This document shows positions 1 through 11,797 of a DNA stretch of 64,000 bases, one piece after another. The notes under the pieces were generated by a model that was not told the origin of the DNA, made no database searches, and saw only the letters and a program-made list of their open reading frames with translations. Numbering within the stretch: position 1 is the stretch's first letter; every line of letters begins with the position of its first letter. The stretch is from NCBI GenBank assembly GCA_025345505.1, contig JANVCC010000011.1:13001928-13065927 (forward strand), given 5' to 3'. The translations under genes were made by a program, and so were the position numbers. This DNA comes from Todiramphus chloris collaris. Lineage: Eukaryota; Chordata; Aves; Coraciiformes; Alcedinidae.

Positions 1-596
1 AACTCCCTCAGTCTGTCCTCATAGGAGAGGTGCTCCAGCCCTCTGATCATCCTCGTGGCCCTTCTCTGGACACGTTCCAGCATGTCCATATCCTTCCTGT
101 AATAAGGACTCCAGAACTGGACGCAGTACTCCAGGTGAGGTCTCATGAGAGTGGAGTAGAGGGGGAGAATCACCTCCCTCGACCTGCTGGCCACGCTTCT
201 CTTGATGCAGCCCAGGACACGATTGGCCCTCTGGGCTGCAAGAACACACTGATGGCTCATGTTGAGCTTCTCATCCAGCAGCACTCCCAAGCGCTTTTCT
301 TCAGGGCTTCTCTCAGGCCAATCACTGCCCAGCCTATATCGGTGCTTGGGATTGCTCCAAGCCAGATGGAGGACTTTGCATTTGGCCTTGCTGAACTTCA
401 TGAGATTAGCATAGGACCACCACTCCAGCCTGTCAAGGCCCCTCTGGATGGCATCCCTTCCCCCCAGCGTGTCAGCCACCCCACACAGCTTGGTGTCATC
501 GTCAAACTTGCTGAGAGTGCACTCAATGCCACTGTCCACGTCTCTGACAAAGATGTTAAACAAGACTTGTCCCAGTACTGATCCTTGAGGAACTCT
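1..596 (-). mobile_element. CR1 LINE fragment, open at the left window edge
   Basis: Read on the minus strand this is the distal part of CR1 ORF2 and the following region. On the + strand one sees typical reverse-complement CR1 phrases such as cagaactggacgcagtactc and the stretch coding for reverse-transcriptase C-terminal sequence ending near gtcccagtactgatccttga. The 3' tail lies outside the window. The long + strand frame at 30-581 is antisense to this LINE and is not a gene. Confidence 0.9.
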
Positions 597-829
597 CTCC
601 ACTGTGTTCATATCTGTCTTCTACTGGGGAGCCCAGAACTGGACTCAGAACACCAGGTGTGGCCTCATTGTATCTGAACAGAGGTGAAGGATCACCTCCC
701 TTTCTCTGCTGGCAGTACTTTGTGTAATGCAGTTGGGGATAGCATTGGTCTTTTTTACTGCAAGGGCACATGGCTCATGTTCAATCACTCTTCCTCTGCC
801 AAGCAGGACTTTGCAGTTCTCCTTCATGA
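597..829 (-). mobile_element. Second CR1 LINE fragment, same orientation
   Basis: After 596 the sequence jumps back to an earlier CR1 segment (ggggagcccagaactggact, then tggcctcattgtatctgaac), which repeats in diverged form the region seen around 100-300. It is therefore a separate CR1 copy, truncated at both ends, lying between the first fragment and the 3' tail of a third. Confidence 0.8.
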
Positions 830-2165
830 AATCATAGAATCTATGGGGTTAGAAGGGACCTCAAGGATAATCTGGTCCAACCTTTCATGGTGTCATGGTT
901 TAGGGTCAGGGTGGTCCCTCAGACTTATAACAGACAGTCTCTGTTAATCCCCCTCCCTCCTCAAAAGGGAAGAGAAAGGGAATAAGGGAGAGAGCCTTAG
1001 CAATTGGAAAAGGAAACTAGAACAGCTTTCATGAAAATGAAAATCAAAATAATAATAATAATATAAATGGAATATACACAAATATATACAAGACAAGTAT
1101 TGAACCCAACCCCCCTGATAGTAATTACATCACCACCGATGCTGTGGATCAGACAGCAGAAGAGTCCCAGACTGGGCCCCGCAGCAGATGGGAGCTGTGT
1201 TCAGGAGCTGGATTCTGGTAGTGGATTCAGAAACACACAGATAGGACTCAAAGGCCGAACGGACAGAGTCCTCCATGGATGCTTCAAGGAAGCAACCGAA
1301 AGAGGACCCGAGCCAAGCTAAGCAAAGCTGGTAAAGCAATTCAAGAAGGGAGAAGAGCCCAGAGACCCATCGGATCCCTCAGCTCTATACCAAATATGAC
1401 ATATATGGGATGGAATACCTTGTTGGTCAGTTTAGGGTCACCTGTCCTGTCTGCTTCTCCCTGCAGGTGCAGTCTTTCACTTTTCTGCACCCCTCAATGT
1501 GATACACAAGATCCAGCAGTTGCCTTGGTCTGCATACCAATCCTTAGTAGTAACTCTAAACATGGGGTGTTATCACTGCTAGAAGCAGACACTGTCTGTG
1601 AGAACAGGCTGCTAACTTCAGAAAGTGCAGTTAGTTAGAAGAACTGAGCTGAAAAGTAAAATCACTGAAGAGAATTAGTTCTGTTCTCACTTAAACCAGG
1701 ACACAGGGCAAGAGCACAGTGTAAGACAAGATGGCCCAGCACTCTGTCCATCTGGATCTTAAAAGTGCCTAATGTTGGGGAATCACCACTTCCCTGGGAA
1801 GATTATTCCAGTGGCTGATTTTTCTCACTGTGAAAGATTTTCCTTTTGTGCCTGATCAAAATCTTCCTAGGAGTAGCTTGTACTCATTACCCCTCACCTT
1901 TTCCATGTGACTCCTTTTAAAAAGGGAGTCTCCATCTTCTTTGTGGCCACCTTTTAAATACTGGAACATAGTCATAAGGTGTACTCCTTAAGCCTTCATT
2001 TCTTAAGGCTGAACAACCTCCTCATATGCAACTTCCCAGTCCTCTGATCAGCTTTGTGGCCCTTCTCTGCACTCTCTCCAGCCTGTCCACATCTGGTTTT
2101 TTGTAGTGGGGACCAAGACTGAACATGGTATTCTGGGTATGGCCTGTCAAGTGCTAAGTAGAGTT
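830..2165 (-). mobile_element. Third CR1 LINE, split by an LTR insertion
   Basis: The minus-strand 3' end is visible at 830-890 (atcatagaatctatggggtt followed by agaagggacctcaagg). The element resumes at 1704 with agcacagtgtaagacaagat and gcctaatgttggggaatcac, and continues through the usual CR1 3' region to about 2165. The two halves are contiguous once the LTR at 891-1703 is set aside. No coding capacity remains; this is an old 3' fragment. Confidence 0.88.
891..1703 (-). mobile_element. Solo LTR of an endogenous retrovirus, inserted in CR1
   Basis: The 813-base segment begins TGTCATGGTTTA and ends AAACCAGGACA, giving TG…CA ends. Its minus-strand reading starts TGTCCTGGTTT and later has an ATT/AT-rich run and gaaagctgttc, a pattern I associate with a widespread neoavian LTR family, probably ERVL-like. 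It is flanked by catgg (886-890) and caggg (1704-1708), a five-base target duplication with one difference. No internal retroviral region is attached, so it is a solo LTR. It is moderately old and younger than the CR1 it interrupts. Confidence 0.82.
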
Positions 2166-3065
2166 GTTGAACTAGATAACATAGACCTGATACAAATAGG
2201 ACTATTATTATGAGGGTGCGGGTAGCTTCATTTGGTTTGGGGTTGGGTTTTTTGTTGTTATTGTTTTAAAGTAAAGGTTGTTAGATTACTATGGCTAAGT
2301 GTTCTCTAAGTAAAACAAATATGTGGTTGCCTCTCTTCCTTTTTCTGACAAAGTTAAAATGGAAACTACAGATTTAAAGATAAAATGTAAATTTCCTGTC
2401 ACATTCTAGAAAAATGCCATAGTTAAGGACAGGGTTCCCACCTTAAATGAAAGGGAAGAGGTGACACAGAGTTAAGCGCATGGAAATTGTTTGCTGGAAT
2501 TGCTGTTCAGGCCAACACAAGTTTGTCTAGAATAAAAGGATGTTTGTTTCATTTGGCTGGAGGCTTTCATTGAAAGAGGTATTCCTGCAAAAAACCTGTT
2601 TGTTAAACAGAATAACTAAAAGCTTATCATCATAAGCATTGCTTAGATGTGGTGTTGGGGGATATGGTCTAAGGGTGAACTTGTTGAGTAGGGTTAATGG
2701 TTGGACACGATGAACCCAAGGGTCTTTTCCAACTTAAATGATTCTGTGATTCTGTGATCCTTCTCCTAATATCTGTATGTTATTTTAGTCCGCAGTTTCA
2801 CGATATTTTCTTAAGGCACTCTGCTTCACACAGTTGTTAAACAAAGGGGGTCAATTCTGCTCATCTTCTTTCCCTCTCTCATGAAAGCTTAACTGTACCA
2901 AAGCAAGAAGTAAACAGCATGATATCAATTAACAAGACCTTCCAGTGGAAATACTTTTTACTTGGTTTTTTACATTTCTTTAGCAACAAAGATTCAAACT
3001 CTTCTCTGTAGGTAATGAAAATCACTAAGGAAACACAGAGGATTTTGGAAAACGAAACAGGGCAA
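2166..3065. other. Intronic sequence with a short CR1 tail
   Basis: Mostly unique AT-rich intron. The only recognised piece is a plus-strand CR1-like 3' tail at about 2680-2760. Nothing else is supported. Confidence 0.6.
2680..2760 (+). mobile_element. CR1 3' tail fragment
   Basis: The string ggtcttttccaacttaaatg followed by attctgtgattctgtgatc is the characteristic 3' end of avian CR1 with its eight-base tail repeats. Preceding ggttggacacgatgaaccca fits the same tail. The body of the element is missing or too diverged to see. Confidence 0.72.
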
Positions 3066-4381
3066 GCAGGTTGGGGGAGGTTCTCCTTCCCCTCTGCTCT
3101 GTCCTGGTGAGGCTACATCTGGAGCTGTATCTGTACTGGAATATGTTGATCCATTGTTGCAGCCCTCCGGCACACCACTATCTGTTGTTGCACTGCACTG
3201 GAGAGCACAGTACTCGCTCCCATGTCTGGAATGTGCAGGTGCACAGAGGAATCCGGCAGTCAGCCAGTCTTAGCCAGCAACTTGTTGTCTGGCGACTGAT
3301 ATCAGAAACTAAACGACGAGAGGACATCTCAAGGACGGGATGAGGGAGCTGAAGATTGAAGAAGTAATGACCACCATAAGTGCCCCAAGACAGCCATGCA
3401 TGCGGAACAGGGGGGATGACTGCTGTTAGCCACTGTAGGTGGAAAAATATTGTTCAACCTCTATGCATGTGCTGACCACGTGTGCACTGATGCTGGAGCA
3501 GTCTCCATGCCCCCACCAGGAGTGATATAAGTAGCCCGCTGCTGCAGGGAGAGGGGAAGATATATTTCGGAAGGTCGACCTGATAGACATCTTGATCCAG
3601 GGGATGCCATGCAGAAGGCATTAGGACCTACTGACTCCTCTCCCTGACCACCACACTACATTCCCTCCTCCTGCTTGGTGGTTTGTCTACCACCTTGGGG
3701 TCAGTATGTATGTGGGGATGTTAGGTAACTAGTTGGGTTTGCTTGAGTAACATTGCTTTTACTTATTGGCTGTGAGTGCTTGAATGAAATAGTTTTTGCT
3801 TATTAGCTGTGTGTGTGAGTGCTGTTCTTTGTGAAAAAGGAATCCTTCACGAATCTGGGACAGCAGTACTGGGTGTAGTTCTGGGTTCCCGAATTCAAGA
3901 AAGATAAGGAACTTCTGGAAAGGGTACAGCAAAGTGCTACAGAGATGATGAAGGGACTAGAGCATCTCTCTTAGGTGGAAAGGCTGAGGGAGTGGGATCT
4001 TTTTAGTCTGGAGAAGAGAAGCCTGAGTGGGGATCTTATCAATGGTTATAAATACTTAAAAGTGTGATTGTCAGGAGGATGTTGTCAGGAGGATGGGGCC
4101 AGTCTTTCTTTCAGCAGTGCCCTGTGACAGGGCAAGAGGTTATCAGGCACCAACTTGAACACAGGAAGTTACATCTAAACATGAGGAGGAACTTCTTTAC
4201 TTTTCGGGTGGCAGAGCACTGGAATGGACTTCCCAGAGAGGTGGGGTAGTCTCCTTCTCTGGAGATATTCAAAACCCACCCGGATTCAATCCTGTGCAAC
4301 CTGCTCTGGGTGAACCTGCTCTGGCAGGGGTGTTGAACTAGAAGAACTTCAGAGGTCCCTTCCAAGTCCTAACATTCTTTA
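3066..4381 (+). mobile_element. CR1 LINE, split by an LTR insertion
   Basis: A 5'-truncated plus-strand CR1 begins near 3066 with gaggttctccttcccctctg-like sequence and gtcctggtgaggctacatct. It is interrupted from about 3126 to 3862, then resumes with ctgggtgtagttctgggttc. It runs through the usual 3' region (gagagaggtggggtag-like sequence) to the tail gaggtcccttccaagtccta near 4375. The 61-codon frame at 4064-4249 is part of this LINE. The 3' tail repeats are eroded. Confidence 0.88.
3126..3862 (+). mobile_element. Probable solo LTR inserted in CR1
   Basis: The segment separates two halves of one CR1. One reading of the ends is TGTATCTG…TGGGACA, flanked by ggagc (3121-3125) and gcagt (3863-3867); both are one change from the GGAGT expected in CR1. 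An alternative is element 3140-3865 flanked by an exact GTACTGG repeat (3133-3139 and 3866-3872). A TATA-like gatataagtag lies near 3522 in a GC-richer setting, as in a plus-sense LTR promoter. No internal retroviral genes are attached. Family not recognised; ends uncertain by about 15 bases. Confidence 0.65.
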
Positions 4382-5910
4382 ATTTTTTAAAAGCTATATT
4401 ATATGTTTTACAATCATAAAATTATGGTGAAATAATGATCGTACACTTCTCATTTTGCTTGTGCATCATCAGTGTCTGATTTCAAGTCTGTAACATCTAG
4501 TCTTCTCTTGCTTGTCTAGTCTTTCATCTGTCTTTCCCAGTAAGGACTTTCATTACCTTATTATAAAGCTTTTTTGAAGGTTTTTCAAAGTAGAAAATAT
4601 GTAAAAAGAGAAATGTTGTGTTCATGGAACACCAATATATTTCAGGATTAGTTTAGGCAATATTTGAGTTGTTTGAGAAAACTAATCACTAAACTAATAA
4701 AATCAACACTAACTAAAGTGAGTGCAAATGGGGAGGAGAAAGAATTTTTGAAACTTCTTCTCTCCAATATATAAAGTCATGACACTATCAGTCTAAGTGA
4801 TATTTCATAATTGTATGATATTACAGCATATATTTCTTTAGTAGAAGAATTTTAGAGGATTAATCACTCAGAAGGGTACAATTTCTAAAATTCTAGAAAC
4901 CATTTAATAGTTTAAATGAGTTAAAAGCATATTTCAATAACAAATTATTAATGATTCTTTACACACAAGGGTTCTTTGGAAACAGTTGAACTTCAGTCAG
5001 TTGCCCATCCTTGTGTGCATCAATTTCACCCTAAAATATCATTGTAATAAAGTCTTAAGATATATTCTAAAATGAAGTAGAAGACAGAAAAATATAATGA
5101 TTTTTTTGGTGTCTTTATTATTCATGCTTAAAAGTAAATATTAAAAATTGTGATTAAGAAAGTTTCAACAGATAAAACATTTTAAACCAGAAAAATATAC
5201 AGAAACAGCATTTATTATATTTATGAGATTTTTTTTTTCCTGATTACTGAATTTTAAACCTTATATTCCCTCTCTAAATTTAAAGGGAACAGAAGAAATC
5301 ACTTTCTTTGCTACCTGTCATCCATCTGTCATCTTCCTATCCCTTTTTCCTGCCAAATATCTAAATGGCATACCGTGGGTTGTTTTAAATAAAGATTTTC
5401 ACCAGAACTACCAGGTAGTATATTTCAAATTTCCACATAATCGTTAAATATAAACATAAAATATGACTTTTAAAACTTTACTTTGAAAACAGAGACTGTT
5501 CAGTTTCTTTCATGATGTCTCTGGTTCAAAATAACTCCAGACAAGTAAGTTGGTGAACCAGCTAAAATACTGGAGGGAGAGAACATCTTTAAAATGAGAA
5601 AGCATAACTCCTAAAATATGTTCTCCTAATGAAATTATGACCAAAATCTGAATTAATGGTTCTAACAACTGTAGTTCTAGACCTGAAACAAAACAAAAAC
5701 TGTCAGTACATTTTAATTCTGAAAAGTTCCAGTGCCTGTGTAAAACAGTTTGGGTTTTCTTTTTAGTCACATACAATAACTGTTTTGATCCTTAAATGGT
5801 TATGTATAGTGTTAATTTTTAATTCCATACATCACCTTTGAGTTAGTATTGTCAAAGGATTATAAAAGCAGAACTACACTCTTTATTGAAAAAATAATTT
5901 ATTGGGTGGA
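4382..5910. other. Unique AT-rich intron
   Basis: No repeat, exon or RNA gene recognised. The reading frames here have no family signature. Confidence 0.6.
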
Positions 5911-6400
5911 TGTCCTGGTTTCTGGGATAAAATCATAGAATAATTTTTTTTTTTATTCAGGAAAGCAGCATTTTTGACAAGACTGTAACACCTGAGGCAG
6001 TGAGAACAAAGTTGATAAGACACTTTGTTTGCAGATCCCCATAGTGCTCAGGGTCTTTAGCCATTTTGAAGTAGGCAGGTGCTAAAGCTAGGAGAAGGAA
6101 AAGCCAGGAAAACTGATCCAAGCTGGTCAACAGAAGTATTCTATCTTAGCTTTAGCATCTGGCTACTTCAAAACTGCTAAAGATCTTGATAAACATGATG
6201 CCAACTATAAATTAGAAAGTTTACTGAGGATGGTCTCTTCTTCTCAATGGTTACCATCCCTGAAAGTTCTCGCCCCTCATTCTGCTCACAAAGCAGACAC
6301 TGTCTGTGCTACCTTCAGAAAGTGCCGTTAGTTAGAAGAACTGAGATGAAAAGTAAAATCACTGAACAGAATTAGTTCTGTTCTCACTCAAACCAGGACA
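5911..6400. mobile_element. Fold-back LTR-derived element with inverted arms
   Basis: The 490-base segment begins TGTCCTGGTTTC and ends AAACCAGGACA, so both ends are the same LTR terminus in opposite orientation. The right arm (about 6290-6400) matches the minus-strand LTR at 1583-1703 closely (gaaagtgccgttagttagaa, gaactgagatgaaaagtaaa). The left arm carries a plus-sense start of a related LTR. Inside, 6055-6090 and 6147-6182 are inverted copies, 32 of 36 bases matching. No clear target duplication flanks it. It looks like two partial LTRs joined head to head, or a fold-back derivative; it is broken and old. Confidence 0.65.
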
Positions 6401-6541
6401 ATGCTTCACCTGAAATTAGTACTTTGTTCAGTTTCTTAGCCCAAAAAGAAACATATTGGTGTATGCTAAAGTATTACCTTAAAGAAAAATGTTTTCCATG
6501 AAAAAGAAAAAAAATTGAAATAAAATACTGACAATATCTTT

Positions 6542-6620
6542 CATATATATATATATGCATTTATATTTGTGTGTGGGTTTATATATGTATACTACAATAT
6601 ATACACATATATGTGTGTGA
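6542..6620. repeat. TA/TG-rich simple sequence
   Basis: Interrupted (TA)n and (TG)n runs: catatatatatatatgc, then gtgtgtgggtttatatatgt and atatatacacatatatgtgt. Confidence 0.8.
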
Positions 6621-9192
6621 AAACATAAACTAGGTAGTGGCATTTTTTATTATTTTGTTCCTTGCCCCTTAAGCATAGCTTTGCATTCATCAGTGCACTA
6701 ACTATTGATTTGCAACAAGTAAAAAGTAGATGTTATTATGTCAGAATATAATTGCTATTATAGTTTTTCAATGTTTCAGTGTTGTAACTACTTCTCTAAG
6801 GAATAGCATTACTTAATGATTCAGCACTAGTTCCAAGAATTGTTGCAACCAAAGTAGAAAATTCCAAAAGAATATTGATATGTATTTTCTTTATTATGGA
6901 AGACCACTAATGGATTTTTGAAAGAAACTTTTCTTGTACATTTGTTACATGACATCTACTCTTTATGTACAGAAGTATGCAAGTTGAAGGGTCTTTGGGG
7001 TAGCTGGATAACTGTTAAAACAAAGTCAGATTTATTTTTTTTTTCTTAAAAAAGAAATAAACCCCATAGCTTTTACTGAGTGTTGAGGAGTGTACCTACA
7101 GATGTATGATAGACTGATAATATATACATAGCATGAGCATTACTCATCAAAAATACTGACAGAATATGCTATGATGGGATAATAGGCTTCTGTTGTACTC
7201 AGAAATAAATGAGATGGTCAAATACTTGCAAATTTGTCTGTTATTAAATTTCACTTAGAGTATGGGTTTGGATTTGATGGTCTCTGAAGGGTGACATAAA
7301 TTATGATTACATTAATGCATTGATAGTTATTATTATTTTTCTCTCTAGTTTCCCCAAAATTAAACTATTTCAGGTTCTACTTACTCCTAAATGCTCTTGA
7401 GGGATTGTGTCTGACTGCAAATAATGCAGTTCTGTAGGGTTGATGTAGAGCAAAGCAACTGATGCTGTGGATCAGAAATTTACATTACATGCATTCTTTG
7501 TGTTTTATTTTAGCTAGATTCTGTCTGGCACCCTGGATTGAACGGCTGCTGGTGTTGGTTGGAGAACATTAATTATGATCTTGGGGCAATCTTTCAGTTT
7601 TGTTTTCTATGAAAGAGCCTGGTTTGTACACTGAGAGTGCTGTAGACATTACCAAGAAGTTATCTTTCAAAGTGCACTCTTGATACAAATTAAAATGCTA
7701 ATGTAGGTGTGCTGCTCTTCTCCCTCTCTCTGTGACTCCTTTCCCTCTTTTTGATGTTAGCTGCGTCACCTATTTTAAGGGTTTTTGAAATACTGATAAT
7801 TTGTTGTCTCGATGACACCACCACTTACTTTTCTTCTAAATAGCATACCACTTCTACTTCTCTGACTCTGCACTTTTTAGCATGTTCTATCCATGTTTGC
7901 TGTTGAGGCACCAATTCTGGTTTAGAGTACCTGTTTTCCTGTACTTGTGCATGGGAACACACTCATTCAATATCTACCCCCTCACTCCAAAACCCTGTAA
8001 AAACTCATGTCTCTAGTAGTGCATAATGTAATGTGCAGCTCAATCATAGATATTTAAGTTCAAAACTAGGTTTACTTTAGAGTTTAAGATATTATTTTAT
8101 GAGAGGAATATGATATTCAAGAGTGAAAATATGACAATTTTAATTGTTTGCCACTGTAAAAGGTTGTGGGTTTGGTTTTTTTTTTTTTTAATTATTTATT
8201 GCTACAGCTGAGATTGCAGCTGTACATAAGAACACTTTCTGTGACACCTTTTTCCAGAATAGTTTAAGCTGAAATTAATTCAGCAATGGGGTTGAGAAGC
8301 TCAGGTTATTCTTTGAGCATGTGTTTTTTCACATTGCTTACAATGTTGGATATAACTTTCAGAGGAGCAGTCAGTTTATGTAATGAGTTCAGTAAGAAAT
8401 CATTTTGTCCTGTGGCAAAAAGAAGAGCTTTTAGTTAAGCTCTACTTCTTCAGTTATTACTCAAGTTTAACTTGCTGGTATGTTTTAAAATAAGTCAGTT
8501 CATTAAGAAGAGAGAATTCTAAAGTATTTATCTCCTCTTTTATTCTCATTTTCACATTAATGTATTTTCTTCCATTTTACTTAATGATTATTCTTTTGTA
8601 ATATGAGTAATCCAAATAATCTTCTGCTGTGGCAGCTGACATATTTTTCTACTGATAGTTTTAATTATTATTTTATTTCACTTTGTATTTTTTCCCTGTT
8701 GGAAGAAACAGAGGTTTATAGCTGTGATAGTCCTGAGCTGTAATTCTCACTGAGCCTACATCTGGGTGATTGCAGACAAGCCACTTGACCTCAATATGAC
8801 TCAATTAACCCAGCAGCAAAATTGGGTAAACATCAAAATCTCACCAAAAAGCAGCTGCTGCATCGAAATTGAATTGTCTAAAATTACATTGTGACAGAAC
8901 TGCCATTGGGACTCTGAAGACGCGAATTTTAATTGTTTTTCAGCCATGCTGGTACATGAAAATGTCTCTAAAAAACATGCAAATAATTATGCCTCCATAG
9001 CTTTGCAATGACATTGCCTGGATAGTCAAAGTAGACATTTAGAGCAAATTTATAAAGTGACTATGACAAATTCTTCTTACATTTTTCAGAATTTGTCATA
9101 ACCATTTACATGTGTATTTGCTTGTAAGGAACATGTGTTTTTATAATTTGTATCACATATCAGCAATTTCATCTTTAATTGATCATCATTTA

Positions 9193-9210
9193 ATTGATCA
9201 ATTGATCAAT
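9193..9210. repeat. Perfect 18-base palindrome in a TTAATTGATC-rich cluster
   Basis: attgatcaattgatcaat equals its own reverse complement. It sits in a wider cluster (9176-9231) of AATTGATC and TTAATT words that can pair in several registers. Confidence 0.85.
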
Positions 9211-10516
9211 CAATTAAATTAATTGATCTTGAGGGCAACCTAGAAAATATGAAGATTAAAAAGAGTTTGATGAGTTTTTGAAAAAAATAATTCGATCTTA
9301 GAAAATATTTCATGACAGTTACTGTTTTTTTCCCTTGATTTGAACATGCTTCTTTTTCAGTTTGCAATATCTGCTTCTTTGCATATTTTTCTTAGGCAAA
9401 ATGAGGTGTTCTTCACTTGAGCTGTGCCACAAAACTTACAATAAAAGGATGTAGCTAGAATATGTGCGTACTTTTTTCAAGTAATGGTGGAGCACACACT
9501 TCTGAAGTCACAGATGACCTGAGTGTTGTCTCTCCTGTCACAAGCAGTAATAATGTTTTGACAGGACCTGAGTTAACATCTAAATGAGATTTTTTTTTCA
9601 TCATAATGAATCTGAAATTCAGAAATTTTTTTTTGTTTTGTTTTGCTTTCCTTATATGTGTTCAAGCTTATCTTTCTCATGTAGTCCTGTTACAGGATTG
9701 TAATTTAGGATTTTGGCTGCTACCTCCCACAGTATACTAGAGATCTTGTGCTGCTCTGGGATTTTTCAGGATCAGCCACTTGGAAAACAATTACTATTAA
9801 TACTGGTCACTCCAGTATTCTGCTCTGACACTGAAAAAGGTCCTTAACTTACTAAGTAAGCAAGCTGAACCTCAAGACAACTTTCTGTCGGCACTTGTCA
9901 CACAGGGCACCTTACTTAGACACAATTACTATTAGCAAACATACATAACTAGTGGTGTGACACTGACTTGGTCATATTCCAAATGGCCCTTTGGAAACCA
10001 TTCTGCATGCCTGTGTGATAGGTTCTCTTTTCTCACTCCTGATTCCTGCTCCCCTCATCAAAGAAGGCAACTTGCTTCTGCCTGTGAATACCATGATGCT
10101 GGTAATGGCCTAAATAGCTCAGGAGTATAAATAAAAACCAGAAAACCCTATTGGAGCAGTAGATGTAAACTCATGGATTTCCTGACTCATGTTTGTCCTG
10201 CAGGAAGAAGACAGCCCTGGTACACACACTGAGTACTGGTATATAGTACCCTGCTTTGTATTTCCTTCCTGTTTTCTCTGGGACCTCTTGTTCAGTTGCT
10301 GTCTGTGTTTTTCTCCTCCTCTTTTATTATTTAATTTTCCTTTTCCTTTGAAAGACTATCATCTCTTGCATCTCCTGCTTCCCTTAAAAAGCTATCCCAC
10401 ACTAAGAAAAAAAGGAAGAAGTTTGGGGCACACATGGGGCAGGAGTGGAGAGATCCCACAATGTCACTTCTCATGTCTCATCCTTGGGCAGCCGTAATAT
10501 TTCATTTTTCACCTTC

Positions 10517-10539
10517 TTTTTTTTTTTTTTTTTTTTTTT
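10517..10539. repeat. T homopolymer tract
   Basis: Twenty-three consecutive T residues. Confidence 0.9.
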
Positions 10540-11305
10540 CATATTTTACCTCCCACAATGATTTGATTTCCCCAAGCTGCTTTCCTTCCTTGTTTGAGAA
10601 ATGAAGGGAGATAATACAGTGTTTCTGTCTACATCCTGATTCCTGTTTCTAACTTGGAAAATCAATAGGAGCAGCAGTCACAAGTGTATGCTTAGGGAAG
10701 AATAATGGCCAAAGAAACATTTTTCATGGAGCATTATACACAAGCACACAGCTTGGTGTATATAGTGAGCAGAGACTTCTGCAAAAGTAGGCAGCAGCCC
10801 AGTCAGCAAAGCTTTTTCTAGTACTGATGGCACTCTGTTGCTTTGCAGGATAACTTTCAGGGTTTTAGTTAATTCAGATTGTTACTTTCTACTATCCTAA
10901 TGGAAAGTACAACTGTGTAGTTCTCAAGGTTTTGTAATTATTATTATTTATGAAAAAGAAGTAAAGTATGTAATAGACAAAAATTATTCAGATGCTAGTG
11001 ATTTTGTTGCTTAGCTTTCAAGGCAGTTTGACACAATATTTTACCAAAGTTTTATTTTTAAAAAATTAATAATAAGAAACATCTTCTCTCCATTTAAGCC
11101 ATATGTAAAGGCTTTTAGTTAAAAAAAAAAATCAGTGTTAAAAGAGTGCTTAGAACTGCCCACAATTTGTATTTAGGAGTTGAAGAGTCCTAACTTGTTA
11201 ATGTATTAAACATTGTAGCAAAACTGTCTCTCACATTCTTACCACAATTTTGTTTGGTAGTGCAGTGAATAAATACAGTCAGCACTAATTTTCATTGATA
11301 ATAGT

Positions 11306-11343
11306 AATTTGTATTACTATTACCAATTTGTATTACTATTACC
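11306..11343. repeat. Two perfect tandem copies of a 19-base unit
   Basis: The unit aatttgtattactattacc occurs at 11306-11324 and 11325-11343, followed by partial copies (aattacc, aattactatt). Confidence 0.9.
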
Positions 11344-11797
11344 AATTACCAATTACTATTTTTTATTGTCTGCAGATAAGGATCTAGCAGTCTTGCAGAC
11401 TTGCAGTCTTTCACAGTCAGTCTTCACTTGTGCATGAAGTATATTAGCTGGATTAAAACAGAGGCATATGATAATCTCTCCTTTTTTTCCTAGAGAAAAA
11501 AAGGAGAAAAAAAAAAAGTCAGTCTTCAGTTTTAAATACCATGAAACTTCAAAATGCAATGTCTTTTGATGAGATTTTTATGATTCTTCCTGATAATTTA
11601 AAAACAAACAGACAAACTAAGAAATAGTATTGTGACATATTTTTTTCTGTAAACATCACACATTTTCATGAGCAAGGTTTATAAGAATTTTATTCTCCAA
11701 TAATTTTTAAGATTAAGTATTTGTGTTTGCAAAAGATGGTGAATGCAAGTAATACTATGGGGGTAAAAAACCAGCAATAGTGAGATATATAAATCCC

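Larger units (their letters stand above)
6401..11797. other. Unique intron with simple repeats
   Basis: No transposon or exon recognised. It holds TA/TG-rich simple sequence (6542-6620), a palindrome at 9193-9210, a 23-base T tract (10517-10539) and a 19-base tandem duplication (11306-11343). The stretch 10020-10500 is somewhat pyrimidine-rich but matches nothing I know. Confidence 0.6.

Noticed and set aside
30-581. 183-codon + strand open frame
   Set aside because: It is antisense to a CR1 LINE fragment; the sense CR1 reading is on the minus strand.
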